Source of the DNA: an uncultured Methanobrevibacter sp.
GTDB lineage: Archaea > Methanobacteriota > Methanobacteria > Methanobacteriales > Methanobacteriaceae
Direction of reading: 5' to 3'
Length of the DNA: 64,000 bases
NCBI RefSeq assembly: GCF_947170395.1
Contig: NZ_CAMVTE010000006.1
Span: 1 to 64,000, forward strand
The position numbers and the translations under genes were made by a program. How positions within the stretch are numbered: position 1 is the first letter of the stretch; every line of letters begins with the position of its first letter. Positions 55,217 through 63,441 of the stretch are shown in pieces. Below the pieces are notes generated by a model. That model was given only the letters and a program-made list of their open reading frames with translations, was not told where the DNA came from and did not search any database.

Positions 55217-56119
55217 ATGGAAATTATATTTTTAGGAACATCATCTGCAGTTCATTCAATAACAAGAAATCAGGCTTCAATTGCTTTTAAAGGATTTGGA
55301 GAGGTATTCCTGTTTGATTGCGGTGAAGGTGCTCAAAGACAAATGTTATCTACACAAGTAAGTCCGATGAAGATATCAAAAATATTCATATCCCATTTCC
55401 ATGGAGACCATATTTTAGGCCTTCCGGGATTGCTGCAATCATTGGGATTACTTGGAAGGGAAGAAAAATTAACCATTTATGGCCCGAAAGGTTTGGAAAA
55501 AGTTAAAAATGCCATATATAGTCTAGGATATTGTAAAATTGATTTTCCAGTAGAGTTTATTGAGATTGAGTCAGGAATTGTAGAGGAAACCGAAGAATAT
55601 ATCATAAAATCACAATTAGTAAGGCATAATGTTCCAAATCTTGCATATTCAATTGAAGAGAAGAAAAAACCAAGATTTTTAAGGGAAAAAGCCATAGAAC
55701 TTGGCGTTCCTGTTGGTCCCGCATTTGGAAAACTGCACAATGGAGAGGAAGTTGAAATTGATGGAAAAATCATCAAACCAGAACAGGTTCTTGGCGAACC
55801 CAGAAAAGGCATAAAAATCACATATTCTGGTGATTCAAGACCCTGTGAAGAAATGATTGAATTTGCAAAGGACAGCACTTGCCTCATTCATGAATCAACA
55901 TTTTCCAAAGAGGACAATTCAAATGCCGAAGAGCATGCCCATTCAACATCAGTTGATGCGGCATATATTGCCAAACAATCCAACTCAAAAGAATTGATAT
56001 TAACCCACATAAGTACAAGATATGGCGAAGAATACTCCAAGACAATCTTAAAAGAAGCAAAGGAAGTATTTGAAAATTCAAGATTGGCCAAAGACTTTGA
56101 CGTGATTAAAATAAGATGA
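55217..56119 (+). CDS. rnz: Ribonuclease Z (tRNA 3'-processing endonuclease)
   Basis: Rnz removes the 3' trailer of tRNA precursors. The 300-residue short form is a metallo-beta-lactamase-fold protein. The histidine motif is FISHFHGDHILGLPGLLQ (about 58-75), preceded by FDCGEGAQRQM. A flexible arm region lies around 145-175, with Asp in YSGDSRPC and His in LIHESTF, AEEHAHST and LTHISTRY. It begins the rnz-mscS-nadA operon (4-base gap, then 8-base overlap). GTGAT lies before the ATG. Confidence 0.95.
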   Translation: MEIIFLGTSSAVHSITRNQASIAFKGFGEVFLFDCGEGAQRQMLSTQVSPMKISKIFISHFHGDHILGLPGLLQSLGLLGREEKLTIYGPKGLEKVKNAIYSLGYCKIDFPVEFIEIESGIVEETEEYIIKSQLVRHNVPNLAYSIEEKKKPRFLREKAIELGVPVGPAFGKLHNGEEVEIDGKIIKPEQVLGEPRKGIKITYSGDSRPCEEMIEFAKDSTCLIHESTFSKEDNSNAEEHAHSTSVDAAYIAKQSNSKELILTHISTRYGEEYSKTILKEAKEVFENSRLAKDFDVIKIR

Positions 56120-56123
56120 TACT

Positions 56124-56882
56124 ATGATCATTCCAACAATATACAATGACCCTGCAACGACCCTTGTTTATTTTTTAATAGTGGTTGTAGTGACCACATT
56201 AATAACAAGGCTGATTGCATTTATAATGAATAAGATGAAGCGTTTTAGCGAAAACATGACAATAGTTTATCTTATAAGAGATATGATAAACTACATAATC
56301 TATTTCATTGCATTGATGGTGATTTTACAATTCTTTGGAATCAATCTGGCAGGAACTCTTTTAAGTTTAGGTATTGTAGGTATCGCTGTGAGTTTTGCGG
56401 CAAAAGACATTATTTCAAACCTGTTTTCAGGAATACTTTTAATCATTGGAAAAAGTATCAAAGTTGGAGATACAATTGAGGTGAATAACAAAAAGGGATA
56501 TGTTGAGAGAATTTCTCTTAGATCAACAGTTATAGTTGATGACTTAGGCGTTAAAAGCCACGTTCCAAACTCAACATTGACAAACGAATATTATCTGCAA
56601 TTCAAACCTCCCGAAAAATATAGGGTAGACATTATTGTGGGAATGCCTTTAGATGTGGATGTTGAAGAATTTAGCAAAAACATTATCCAAAAAATAAATG
56701 AATATGATGATTTGGCTAAAAATCCACAACCACAAGTCTTTTCAAACGAAATAAAATTTGAAGAAACCAGACTAAAAGTATCATTTTGGGTAAAAAATTT
56801 AAATGATAAAGACAAATATAAATTAAAAATCACAAACGACATTAGAAAATGCATAAAAAACATGGGTGAAAATAATGAGTAG
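56124..56882 (+). CDS. MscS-family small-conductance mechanosensitive channel
   Basis: A 252-residue channel protein that opens on hypo-osmotic swelling. There are three hydrophobic segments (about 10-30, 48-70 and 72-100). The pore helix and following loop show LLSLGIVGIAVSFAAKDIISNLFSGI and the MscS signature GKSIKVGDTIEV..KGYVERISLRST. A cytoplasmic alpha/beta vestibule follows. The size is that of the minimal MscS type. It lies between rnz and nadA in one operon. Confidence 0.92.
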   Translation: MIIPTIYNDPATTLVYFLIVVVVTTLITRLIAFIMNKMKRFSENMTIVYLIRDMINYIIYFIALMVILQFFGINLAGTLLSLGIVGIAVSFAAKDIISNLFSGILLIIGKSIKVGDTIEVNNKKGYVERISLRSTVIVDDLGVKSHVPNSTLTNEYYLQFKPPEKYRVDIIVGMPLDVDVEEFSKNIIQKINEYDDLAKNPQPQVFSNEIKFEETRLKVSFWVKNLNDKDKYKLKITNDIRKCIKNMGENNE

Positions 56883-57792
56883 TTCAATTCAAGAAGAAAT
56901 TTTAAAGCTAAAAAATGAAAAAAATGCAATAATACTTGCACACAATTACCAACCAAAGGAAATTCAGGAAATAGCTGATTTTTTAGGAGATTCCCTTGAA
57001 TTATGTATAAAAGCTTCTGAAATCGACGATAAAGATTTAGTAATCTTTTGTGGAGTTGATTTCATGGCAGAAACTGCATTTATCTTAAATCCTGATAAAA
57101 AAATTGTTATTCCAACACTTGAAGCGGAATGCCCTATGGCACACATGCTGCCTGAAGAGGAATTGCTAAAAGCAAAAGCAGAACACCCAGATGCTGGAGT
57201 TATCCTTTATGTTAACAGTATTGCCGAAGCAAAACAGCATGCAGACACCTTATGCACATCAGCTAATGCTGTTAAAGTAACTGAAAGCTTACCGCAGGAC
57301 AAAATTTTATTTGGACCTGATAAAAACTTGGGAACACATGTTGCAGAAAGGCTTGACAAGGAAATCATTCCTGTCCCTAAGGATGGTCACTGTTATGTCC
57401 ACAGATTATTCCATGTCGAAGATGTTGAACTTAAAAGAGAGCAATATCCTAATGCAGAAATAATCTGCCATCCCGAATGCGATATAAAAGTTCAACAAGC
57501 ATGCGATGTGGTAATGTCCACCGGAGGAATGTTAAAACACATTGCAGAAAGCGATAAGGAAGAATTTGTTATCGGAACTGAAATTGACATGATTACAAGA
57601 ATCAACTCTGAGGTTCCTGGCAAAAAATTATATCCTTTACTTGAAGGGGCAATTTGTGAAACCATGAAATTGCACACTCTAGAAAAAGTAAGAGACTCCC
57701 TCATAAATGAAGAACCACAAGTGGTTTTACCAAAAGAAGTTGCAGACAAATCAAGGAAAGCCGTTGAACACATGCTTGAAGCATCAAAATAG
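56875..57792 (+). CDS. nadA: Quinolinate synthase
   Basis: NadA condenses iminoaspartate (made by NadX, encoded at 18133) with dihydroxyacetone phosphate to quinolinate, using a [4Fe-4S] cluster. The 305-residue protein has ILAHNYQPKEIQEIADFLGDSLEL (about 21-44), the cluster cysteine regions FCGVDFMAETA and AECPMAHM, CHPECDIKVQQACDVV, STGGMLKHI and a C-terminal LEGAICETMK. The ATG at 56875 follows GGTGA and overlaps the mscS end by 8 bases. Followed by a hairpin terminator. Confidence 0.95.
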   Translation: MSSSIQEEILKLKNEKNAIILAHNYQPKEIQEIADFLGDSLELCIKASEIDDKDLVIFCGVDFMAETAFILNPDKKIVIPTLEAECPMAHMLPEEELLKAKAEHPDAGVILYVNSIAEAKQHADTLCTSANAVKVTESLPQDKILFGPDKNLGTHVAERLDKEIIPVPKDGHCYVHRLFHVEDVELKREQYPNAEIICHPECDIKVQQACDVVMSTGGMLKHIAESDKEEFVIGTEIDMITRINSEVPGKKLYPLLEGAICETMKLHTLEKVRDSLINEEPQVVLPKEVADKSRKAVEHMLEASK

Positions 57793-57820
57793 CTAGTTCA
57801 ACTAGCTTTTAACTTTTTTT
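57791..57820. terminator. Terminator between nadA and the hydrolase cluster
   Basis: AGCTAGTT and AACTAGCT form an eight-base perfect inverted repeat overlapping the nadA stop codon, followed by T-rich sequence. It lies between convergent genes. Confidence 0.55.
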
Positions 57821-57823
57821 ATC

Positions 57824-58765
57824 TTAAAAATCACTTAAAAATGAGAGTATTTCCATACCCATTTCAGGCAAAATTTCATCATCATAATAATTTTCCTTTG
57901 AAGAGTCATAAACAAATACTTTGGAATTCTCAATTAGGCTCTCCAATGGAATCATATCATCTTTAGGGTCGAAAAACACATGCCCTCCAATTCCTAAAAT
58001 TAATGACTTGGCTTTGATATTTGGCAATTTATCTTCAACATTATATTCCAAAATGCAATCGTTTCTAGATTTGAAATCATGAATATCCATGAATAATCCA
58101 TCTTCAACATAATCTTCCATCAATGCATCAATCTCATCATTGGATAACTTTTTTACAACCTTATCCGGCAAATAACCTAAAAATAATAGCCTGAAAATTG
58201 AAACAGATACATTCGAAAAGGAAGAGCTATATCCCTCCAAATAGAAATCTTCACAGGATTCAATAATGTTTTCCATACATTTAGCTAAAATATAACGTTG
58301 AGCATATGTTTTAAAGGATGAATTTAAAACAATGATAAAATCCATTTCATCCGGATATTCACAGGCCCAGGTGTATATTTCAAATCCGCCCAAACCTTCA
58401 CCAACCAAACCAAAAAGATGATTGATGTTGAATTTTTCAGCTAAAAACTGCCTTTTAAAATTAACACGGTCCCTAAAGGTATATTTAGGAAAATTATGCC
58501 TCAAACCGGTTGAGGATGGAGAGCATGACTCCGGAACCCCAAGCGGAAAAATTCTTATAAAAAAATAATCATCCTTATTAAAATCCTGATTTTTAATTAG
58601 ATTGTGATATTGCGCCAAAATTGAATTTCTGCTATAAATATGTGGACAATAAACAACAGCATTAGTTATATTTCCACCATCATCGTATTTTGGAATGCCG
58701 CTAACTGCATATTCCACAGCTACATTTTCAAGAACCTGACCTGATTCAAATTCAAATGAATCCAT
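57824..58765 (-). CDS. MetX-like alpha/beta hydrolase, catalytically degenerate (copy 3)
   Basis: A 313-residue alpha/beta-hydrolase of the homoserine O-acetyltransferase (MetX-like) group. The family oxyanion region ESCSPSSTGLRHNFPKYTF (about 79-97) is conserved. However, the nucleophile elbow that should read GxSxGG is GEGLGG, with Gly at position 124 in place of Ser. The usual C-terminal catalytic His is absent (SSKENYYDDE where the active paralogue has SELGHLC). It is probably a pseudoenzyme or has a binding role. One of three tandem paralogues on the minus strand. Confidence 0.8.
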   Translation of the reverse strand: MDSFEFESGQVLENVAVEYAVSGIPKYDDGGNITNAVVYCPHIYSRNSILAQYHNLIKNQDFNKDDYFFIRIFPLGVPESCSPSSTGLRHNFPKYTFRDRVNFKRQFLAEKFNINHLFGLVGEGLGGFEIYTWACEYPDEMDFIIVLNSSFKTYAQRYILAKCMENIIESCEDFYLEGYSSSFSNVSVSIFRLLFLGYLPDKVVKKLSNDEIDALMEDYVEDGLFMDIHDFKSRNDCILEYNVEDKLPNIKAKSLILGIGGHVFFDPKDDMIPLESLIENSKVFVYDSSKENYYDDEILPEMGMEILSFLSDF

Positions 58766-58840
58766 TACATGATTGCCGAAATCCAGATTGAATGAAAAAG
58801 TAATAATATCCCCACCTTAACGCATATAATCCAATGAAAA

Positions 58841-59833
58841 TTATTGCTTGAACTCCTTTAAAAATTCATGGAAGTCATCAATAAAAGGAGAATAATCCTC
58901 ATAACCACTAGGATCTTTTTGTGATTCAACTAAAATCACTTTAGAATTTTTGATTAATTTCCCCGGCAGAACTGAATCATATTCCGGAGAATAATACAAA
59001 TCATCGGTTGAACTGATGATTATTGCTTTTGCCTTGATGTTTTCCAATTTATCTTCAACATTATAATTTAAGACACAGTCATTCCTATATTTAAAGTCAT
59101 AAATATCAGTAAATAAACCTTCATCCACAAAGTCATCCATCAACACATCGATTTCATCATTTGACATTTTTTGAAAAATCTGTTTTGTGAAATAGTTTGA
59201 ATACAATAACCTATAAATTGAAACCATTATTCTAGATATGTTTTCGCTGTACATCTCATTATAGAAATCATCATTTGATTCTATAATGCTTTCTATAGCT
59301 TTTGAAATAACATATCTGTAACCGTTGGTTTTATAGGAGCTGTTTCCGATTATTAAAAAGTCCATTTCATCAGGATATTCGCAGGCCCAGGTATAAATCT
59401 CATATCCTCCTGATCCTCGCCCTGCAATTCCGTGAACCTTATCCATGTCAAATTTTTCTTTTAAGAATTGCCTTTTGAAATTGACCCTATCCTTAAGGGT
59501 GTAACTTGGAAAATTATGTTTTAAACCGGTGGATGATGGTGAACAGGACTCCGGAAAACCTAAGGTAGTTATGGAAATAAAACAGTATTCCTTTTCATCA
59601 AACGGTTCTCCTTTACCTGTAAGATGATATTCATCTAGAAAAGAGGAATAATTCCCATTATATTTATGACAATAGATTATTGCATTTATTATCCTGCCAT
59701 CTTCATCATATTTCGGAGTGCCGTAAATGGAATACTCGACTTCAACATCTTTAAGAACCTGTCCATTCTCAAACTCAAATTCCTCTAAAATATGTTTGCC
59801 ATATCCTAAAATTGAGTCATTATTCCGAAACAT
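58841..59833 (-). CDS. MetX-like alpha/beta hydrolase, catalytically degenerate (copy 2)
   Basis: A 330-residue paralogue of its neighbours with a 15-20 residue N-terminal extension (MFRNNDSILGYGKH). The oxyanion segment ESCSPSSTGLKHNFPSYT is conserved. The nucleophile elbow reads GRGSGG (about 138-143), so the nucleophile position holds Gly and a Ser lies one residue later. The catalytic His region reads SQKDPSGYEDY, with no His. Much closer to copy 3 than to copy 1, for example YTWACEYPDEMDF in both. It has a good promoter-like A/T region upstream. Likely non-catalytic. Confidence 0.8.
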   Translation of the reverse strand: MFRNNDSILGYGKHILEEFEFENGQVLKDVEVEYSIYGTPKYDEDGRIINAIIYCHKYNGNYSSFLDEYHLTGKGEPFDEKEYCFISITTLGFPESCSPSSTGLKHNFPSYTLKDRVNFKRQFLKEKFDMDKVHGIAGRGSGGYEIYTWACEYPDEMDFLIIGNSSYKTNGYRYVISKAIESIIESNDDFYNEMYSENISRIMVSIYRLLYSNYFTKQIFQKMSNDEIDVLMDDFVDEGLFTDIYDFKYRNDCVLNYNVEDKLENIKAKAIIISSTDDLYYSPEYDSVLPGKLIKNSKVILVESQKDPSGYEDYSPFIDDFHEFLKEFKQ

Positions 59834-59979
59834 TAATACACCCTACCAAATAATTATTATTATAATAATGTCTGATTTTGAGCATATATAAAACTATCTA
59901 CAATAAACAAAAAAATAAAAAAAATATGTACAAAATCACTAATTTTTAAAAAAAAATAAACAATATTCAATATTGATGT

Positions 59980-60255
59980 TTACAGGTCCTCTAAAAAACT
60001 TGACAGAAACACATTCATTTCAATTTCTTCACGAGCAATGAAATCATCTAACCTAAACTGGGCAACATCACTTTGGAAAGGATACAGATTATCCTCAAAA
60101 TACATCTTCAACTTCAAGACATCACCAGAAATTTCAGTCTCATCATCCAAATTGTCATTCAAGAAATTCATTTGATTCAATGACAGTCCCAATGCATGAT
60201 ATTCGATGAAATTTTTGTCTCCAACCTTGCCATAATCAACTATTTTAACAATCAT
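59980..60255 (-). CDS. Small acidic protein of unknown function
   Basis: A 91-residue protein (MIVKIVDYGKVGDKNFIEYHALG...), acidic and without membrane segment or known motif. The ATG at 60255 follows GTGAT and lies 11 bases inside the end of the upstream hydrolase gene, so the two genes are translationally coupled. It may form a complex with that hydrolase (inference). Confidence 0.55.
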   Translation of the reverse strand: MIVKIVDYGKVGDKNFIEYHALGLSLNQMNFLNDNLDDETEISGDVLKLKMYFEDNLYPFQSDVAQFRLDDFIAREEIEMNVFLSSFLEDL

Positions 60256-61195
60256 CAAAATCACTTAAAAAGTCTTTTAATTCATATGAAATATTTTCAA
60301 GTTCATTAAAGCATAAATGACCAAGTTCTGAATCCATTACAATCAACTGAGAGTCATCAATCATTTCAGACATTGGAATGCCATCAAGTTCCGGCGGAAA
60401 ATGAGGGTCCTGTTTGCATGCAATTATCAAAACCTTTGATTTTATTTTATCCAAATCATCTTCAACATTGAAATTCATGCTTGCCTCATTGCAATACTTC
60501 AAATCATAAATGTCAGATTCTATCATCTCATTTCCAAACTCTTCAAATTCCAAACTCAACTCTTCATTGGATTTTTCCCTAAGAGCCTCTTTGGAAAGTC
60601 CGAAGTTAAATTCCGCAAGACAAGCTATTCTTAATGTTCTGATTAATGAATAAGTCAGCTCTCCTTTTGCATAGTCAGGATCAGATGTTATAATCTCATC
60701 AACGAATCTGGACAGAATATAGTCATGGCCTGCAACCTTATAACTGCTTACACCACAAATGATAAAATCCTGAAAGTCAGGATATTCAATAGCCTGAGTA
60801 AGACCTACAAATCCTCCCATGGAATTGCCTATCAAACCTAAAATGTGATTGATATTAAACTTTTCTGCCAGAAATTGCTTTTGAAAATTGACAACATCAA
60901 GCATTGTATATTTTGGGAATTTATTTTTTAAGCCAGTTAATGATGGGGAACATGAACCTGATGAGCCCAAAGCAGTCAATGAAACAAAAAAATACTTATC
61001 ACTGTCAAAGGGACAATCCTTAAAGCTTAATGGCAGAATTTTATTGATTCCGGCAAATGAGCCTAAAGAACCTGCACAGTAGATTATTGCATTTTTAATA
61101 AATCCATCTTCATCATATTTTGGAGTCCCGTAAGTCATGTATTCAACCTTGACGTCGCTCAAAACTTCCCCATTTTGAAATTCGAATGAATCCAT
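60245..61195 (-). CDS. MetX-like alpha/beta hydrolase, intact catalytic triad (copy 1)
   Basis: A 316-residue alpha/beta-hydrolase of the homoserine O-acetyltransferase-like group. The nucleophile elbow GNSMGG carries Ser125. Asp263 (ACKQDPHFP) and His293 (SELGHLCF) complete a probable triad. The oxyanion region reads GSCSPSLTGLKNKFPKYT. It may be an acyltransferase or esterase; the true substrate is unknown and its MetX role is not established, since sequence similarity to MetX is only at the family level. It is the first and only catalytically complete member of the tandem set. Confidence 0.85.
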   Translation of the reverse strand: MDSFEFQNGEVLSDVKVEYMTYGTPKYDEDGFIKNAIIYCAGSLGSFAGINKILPLSFKDCPFDSDKYFFVSLTALGSSGSCSPSLTGLKNKFPKYTMLDVVNFQKQFLAEKFNINHILGLIGNSMGGFVGLTQAIEYPDFQDFIICGVSSYKVAGHDYILSRFVDEIITSDPDYAKGELTYSLIRTLRIACLAEFNFGLSKEALREKSNEELSLEFEEFGNEMIESDIYDLKYCNEASMNFNVEDDLDKIKSKVLIIACKQDPHFPPELDGIPMSEMIDDSQLIVMDSELGHLCFNELENISYELKDFLSDFDDC

Positions 61196-61316
61196 TATGA
61201 ATTCCTGCCTGTTTTCATCAAAAAATTCTTCATCAAAAATATAAATCCCTCCTTAAAAACTATATTAACTATCTAAAAAACAAAATATTTAAATTAAACT
61301 AAACAATGTTATTGTG

Positions 61317-62099
61317 ATGAAATATAAAATTTTAGAAAAACCCGATTGTGAAGATGCATACGATTTGGTTCATGAAGCGTTAAGAAAAAGGGCAACAATT
61401 GTTATTTTTGCCTGCTGTAAGGTTAACTATGAAGGTCGTGCATTAAGCGAACTTAACTGGGGAGAACGTATAATAATGATAAAACCAGATGGAGCATTTT
61501 TAATCCATCAGGAAAAGAAAGTGGAACCTGTCAACTGGCAACCTCCTAAATCAAAAACAAGAACATACATCAAAAATGACAACCTGTTTTTAGAAAGCCA
61601 CAGAAGAACTCCAAAAGAGTTGCTGACAGTTGAAATAAGACACATTCAATTCATCAATTACGCTAATATTGAAGACTTTGAAGAGCTCGAACAGGCAGGA
61701 TATGAAAAGGACATGGGCGACATGATAATGGAAAAGCCCCATATGATTGAAGAGGGTTTTACACCTACTGCAAGAGAGTACAGTGTCGAGCACGGATTTA
61801 TTGACATTTTGGGAAAGGACAGCGACAATAACCTGATGATATTGGAACTTAAAGCTCGAAAAGCAGGTGTTACTGCAGTAAAACAACTTAAAAGATATCT
61901 TCAGGACTTTGAAAACACAGACAATGATTATTTAAAAGAATGCAAAGCCGAAAAGAAAAAAATAAGGGGCTTGCTTGTTGCACCATCCCTTATGGACGAT
62001 GCTCAGGAGATGATTGAGGAAGAAGGCATTGAATTCGTGTCAATTGAACCTCCCCGCGAGTTAAAAAGAGATAAAAAAGTTACGTTGGATGCATTTTAG
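61317..62099 (+). CDS. nucS: Mismatch endonuclease NucS (EndoMS)
   Basis: NucS/EndoMS cuts both strands at certain mismatches or acts on branched DNA, together with PCNA in archaea. This 260-residue protein has an N-terminal DNA-binding domain (KVNYEGRALSELNWGERIIMIKPDGAFLIHQ, VNWQPP) and a C-terminal RecB-like nuclease domain with the metal-binding set in HGFIDILGKD and MILELKARKAG, then AVKQLKRYL. The C-terminus ends KVTLDAF, which could be a short PCNA-contact motif. The ATG at 61317 is preceded by a TATA-like element about 26-34 bases upstream, so the mRNA is probably leaderless. Confidence 0.93.
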   Translation: MKYKILEKPDCEDAYDLVHEALRKRATIVIFACCKVNYEGRALSELNWGERIIMIKPDGAFLIHQEKKVEPVNWQPPKSKTRTYIKNDNLFLESHRRTPKELLTVEIRHIQFINYANIEDFEELEQAGYEKDMGDMIMEKPHMIEEGFTPTAREYSVEHGFIDILGKDSDNNLMILELKARKAGVTAVKQLKRYLQDFENTDNDYLKECKAEKKKIRGLLVAPSLMDDAQEMIEEEGIEFVSIEPPRELKRDKKVTLDAF

Positions 62100-62575
62100 T
62101 CTAATGCATCTTCAATTTTTTTCAATTCGTTTTTATAGAATTCCTTTGTAAATTCATTAGCGGGAATTGAAGATGTTACGTGATGATTCTTCTCCAACTT
62201 ATAGATAAGATAATCTTCATTTTCAAGAGGGATTGTCTCGCCATCAGCCATCAAATCAAGCTCATCCAATTCTTTGGAGATATTTTCAAATTCCTTTTCC
62301 TCCAAAGCAATAATGTCATCCAATTCCATTTCCTGAACTTTAGGATTTAACTGCATCGCAATTGCTACAAAACCATTAACTTTTTTATCTGAAATTGAAA
62401 ATTCAGAATGTCTTATTTCTTCCATAGACAGTTTAACATGAGTTAAAGTATTTTTTGTTACTGGAATTTCACTGGACAATCCAATCTGATTGATTTCATA
62501 GTTGTTTTTCCAATTTCCGATTTTGTAAATAGCATAATTTATATCATCAACATTAATAATTTCTTTGTCGTCCAT
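62096..62575 (-). CDS. Acidic protein of unknown function
   Basis: A 159-residue acidic soluble protein (MDDKEIINVDDINYAIYKIGNW...). The pattern NYAIYKIGNWKNNYE near the start recurs loosely as DYLIYKLEKNHHVTS near the end, hinting at an internal repeat. No family recognised. The ATG at 62575 follows GTGAT; a longer frame upstream is A/T-rich leader. Its stop overlaps the nucS stop by four bases in convergent orientation. Confidence 0.65.
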   Translation of the reverse strand: MDDKEIINVDDINYAIYKIGNWKNNYEINQIGLSSEIPVTKNTLTHVKLSMEEIRHSEFSISDKKVNGFVAIAMQLNPKVQEMELDDIIALEEKEFENISKELDELDLMADGETIPLENEDYLIYKLEKNHHVTSSIPANEFTKEFYKNELKKIEDALD

Positions 62576-62673
62576 TGTATCACACGCATATAAATATATT
62601 TTTATATAAATAAAAACATTATTATAAATATACATTAGTTTATAAAAATGTAAATTTCAATGGAGGTTAAGCT

Positions 62674-63396
62674 GTGAAAAAATGTCCTGAATGTGGAAAT
62701 CCAAGTTATGACGGTGCTCCTGTTTGTGGAAATTGCGGATATAAATTCCCAAAACCAAAAGTTACTGTTCGCAAGAAAGAAAGTATCTTCGAACAGAACC
62801 CTGAAGTAAGGCGAGAAGAAAAACCAAAAGTTAAAAAAACTTCCAATGAACCAAGTACACTCGAAATTATTAAAGAAAAAAAACTTATTATTGGAACAAT
62901 ATTGCTTATAACTTTAATTGTAATTTGTGGAATTGTCCTTACTGGATCAAATAGTAACAATGGCCCGACAATTCAATCCAGCAATGCGGTTGAATATAAT
63001 GCAGGGGATTTTTCATTTAAATACCCTGAAAGTTGGCAACCTATTAATATGACTGATTCAGACCATGAAACCGCTATATTTTTCGAAAATGAAAATAATA
63101 CAATTATTGAGCATTATAATATCACAAGCAGTGCTAATTCCCTTAAAGACATCAACCAAGATAGAATTAGTCATGCTTTAGATAATGGAGATGCTCTTGA
63201 ACTTTTAGAAACCATTACATTAGACGGTAGAAATGCATCAAACATTATTTTGGAAAATGCTGATGGAAACTACACCAGATATGTTTCAATGTTTACTGAC
63301 GGTAAATTGTATGTTTTCAAAATTAGTGGAGATTCAATTAACTCAATCACATCCGATTCTATAAACGGTGTGATAAATTCCGCAGACATCAAATAA
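62674..63396 (+). CDS. Zinc-ribbon membrane protein with PsbP-like extracellular domain
   Basis: A 240-residue protein. An N-terminal zinc ribbon (KKCPECGNPSYDGAPVCGNCGYKFP, residues 2-26) is followed by a basic linker, one membrane helix (about 70-90, LIIGTILLITLIVICGIVL) and an outer domain of about 140 residues (DFSFKYPESWQPIN...SINGVINSADIK). The outer domain resembles the PsbP/DUF1795 type found in many Methanobacteriales proteins. The start codon is GTG, well placed behind GGAGGT. Function unknown. A strong terminator follows. Confidence 0.8.
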   Translation: MKKCPECGNPSYDGAPVCGNCGYKFPKPKVTVRKKESIFEQNPEVRREEKPKVKKTSNEPSTLEIIKEKKLIIGTILLITLIVICGIVLTGSNSNNGPTIQSSNAVEYNAGDFSFKYPESWQPINMTDSDHETAIFFENENNTIIEHYNITSSANSLKDINQDRISHALDNGDALELLETITLDGRNASNIILENADGNYTRYVSMFTDGKLYVFKISGDSINSITSDSINGVINSADIK

Positions 63397-63424
63397 GTAT
63401 GATTTAATCATCATACTTTTTTCT
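63395..63424 (+). terminator. Terminator after the zinc-ribbon membrane protein gene
   Basis: AAGTATGAT and ATCATACTT form a perfect nine-base stem around a six-base loop overlapping the stop codon, followed by a T-rich run. Confidence 0.6.
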
Positions 63425-63441
63425 ATTTTTTAAGTGTTAAA

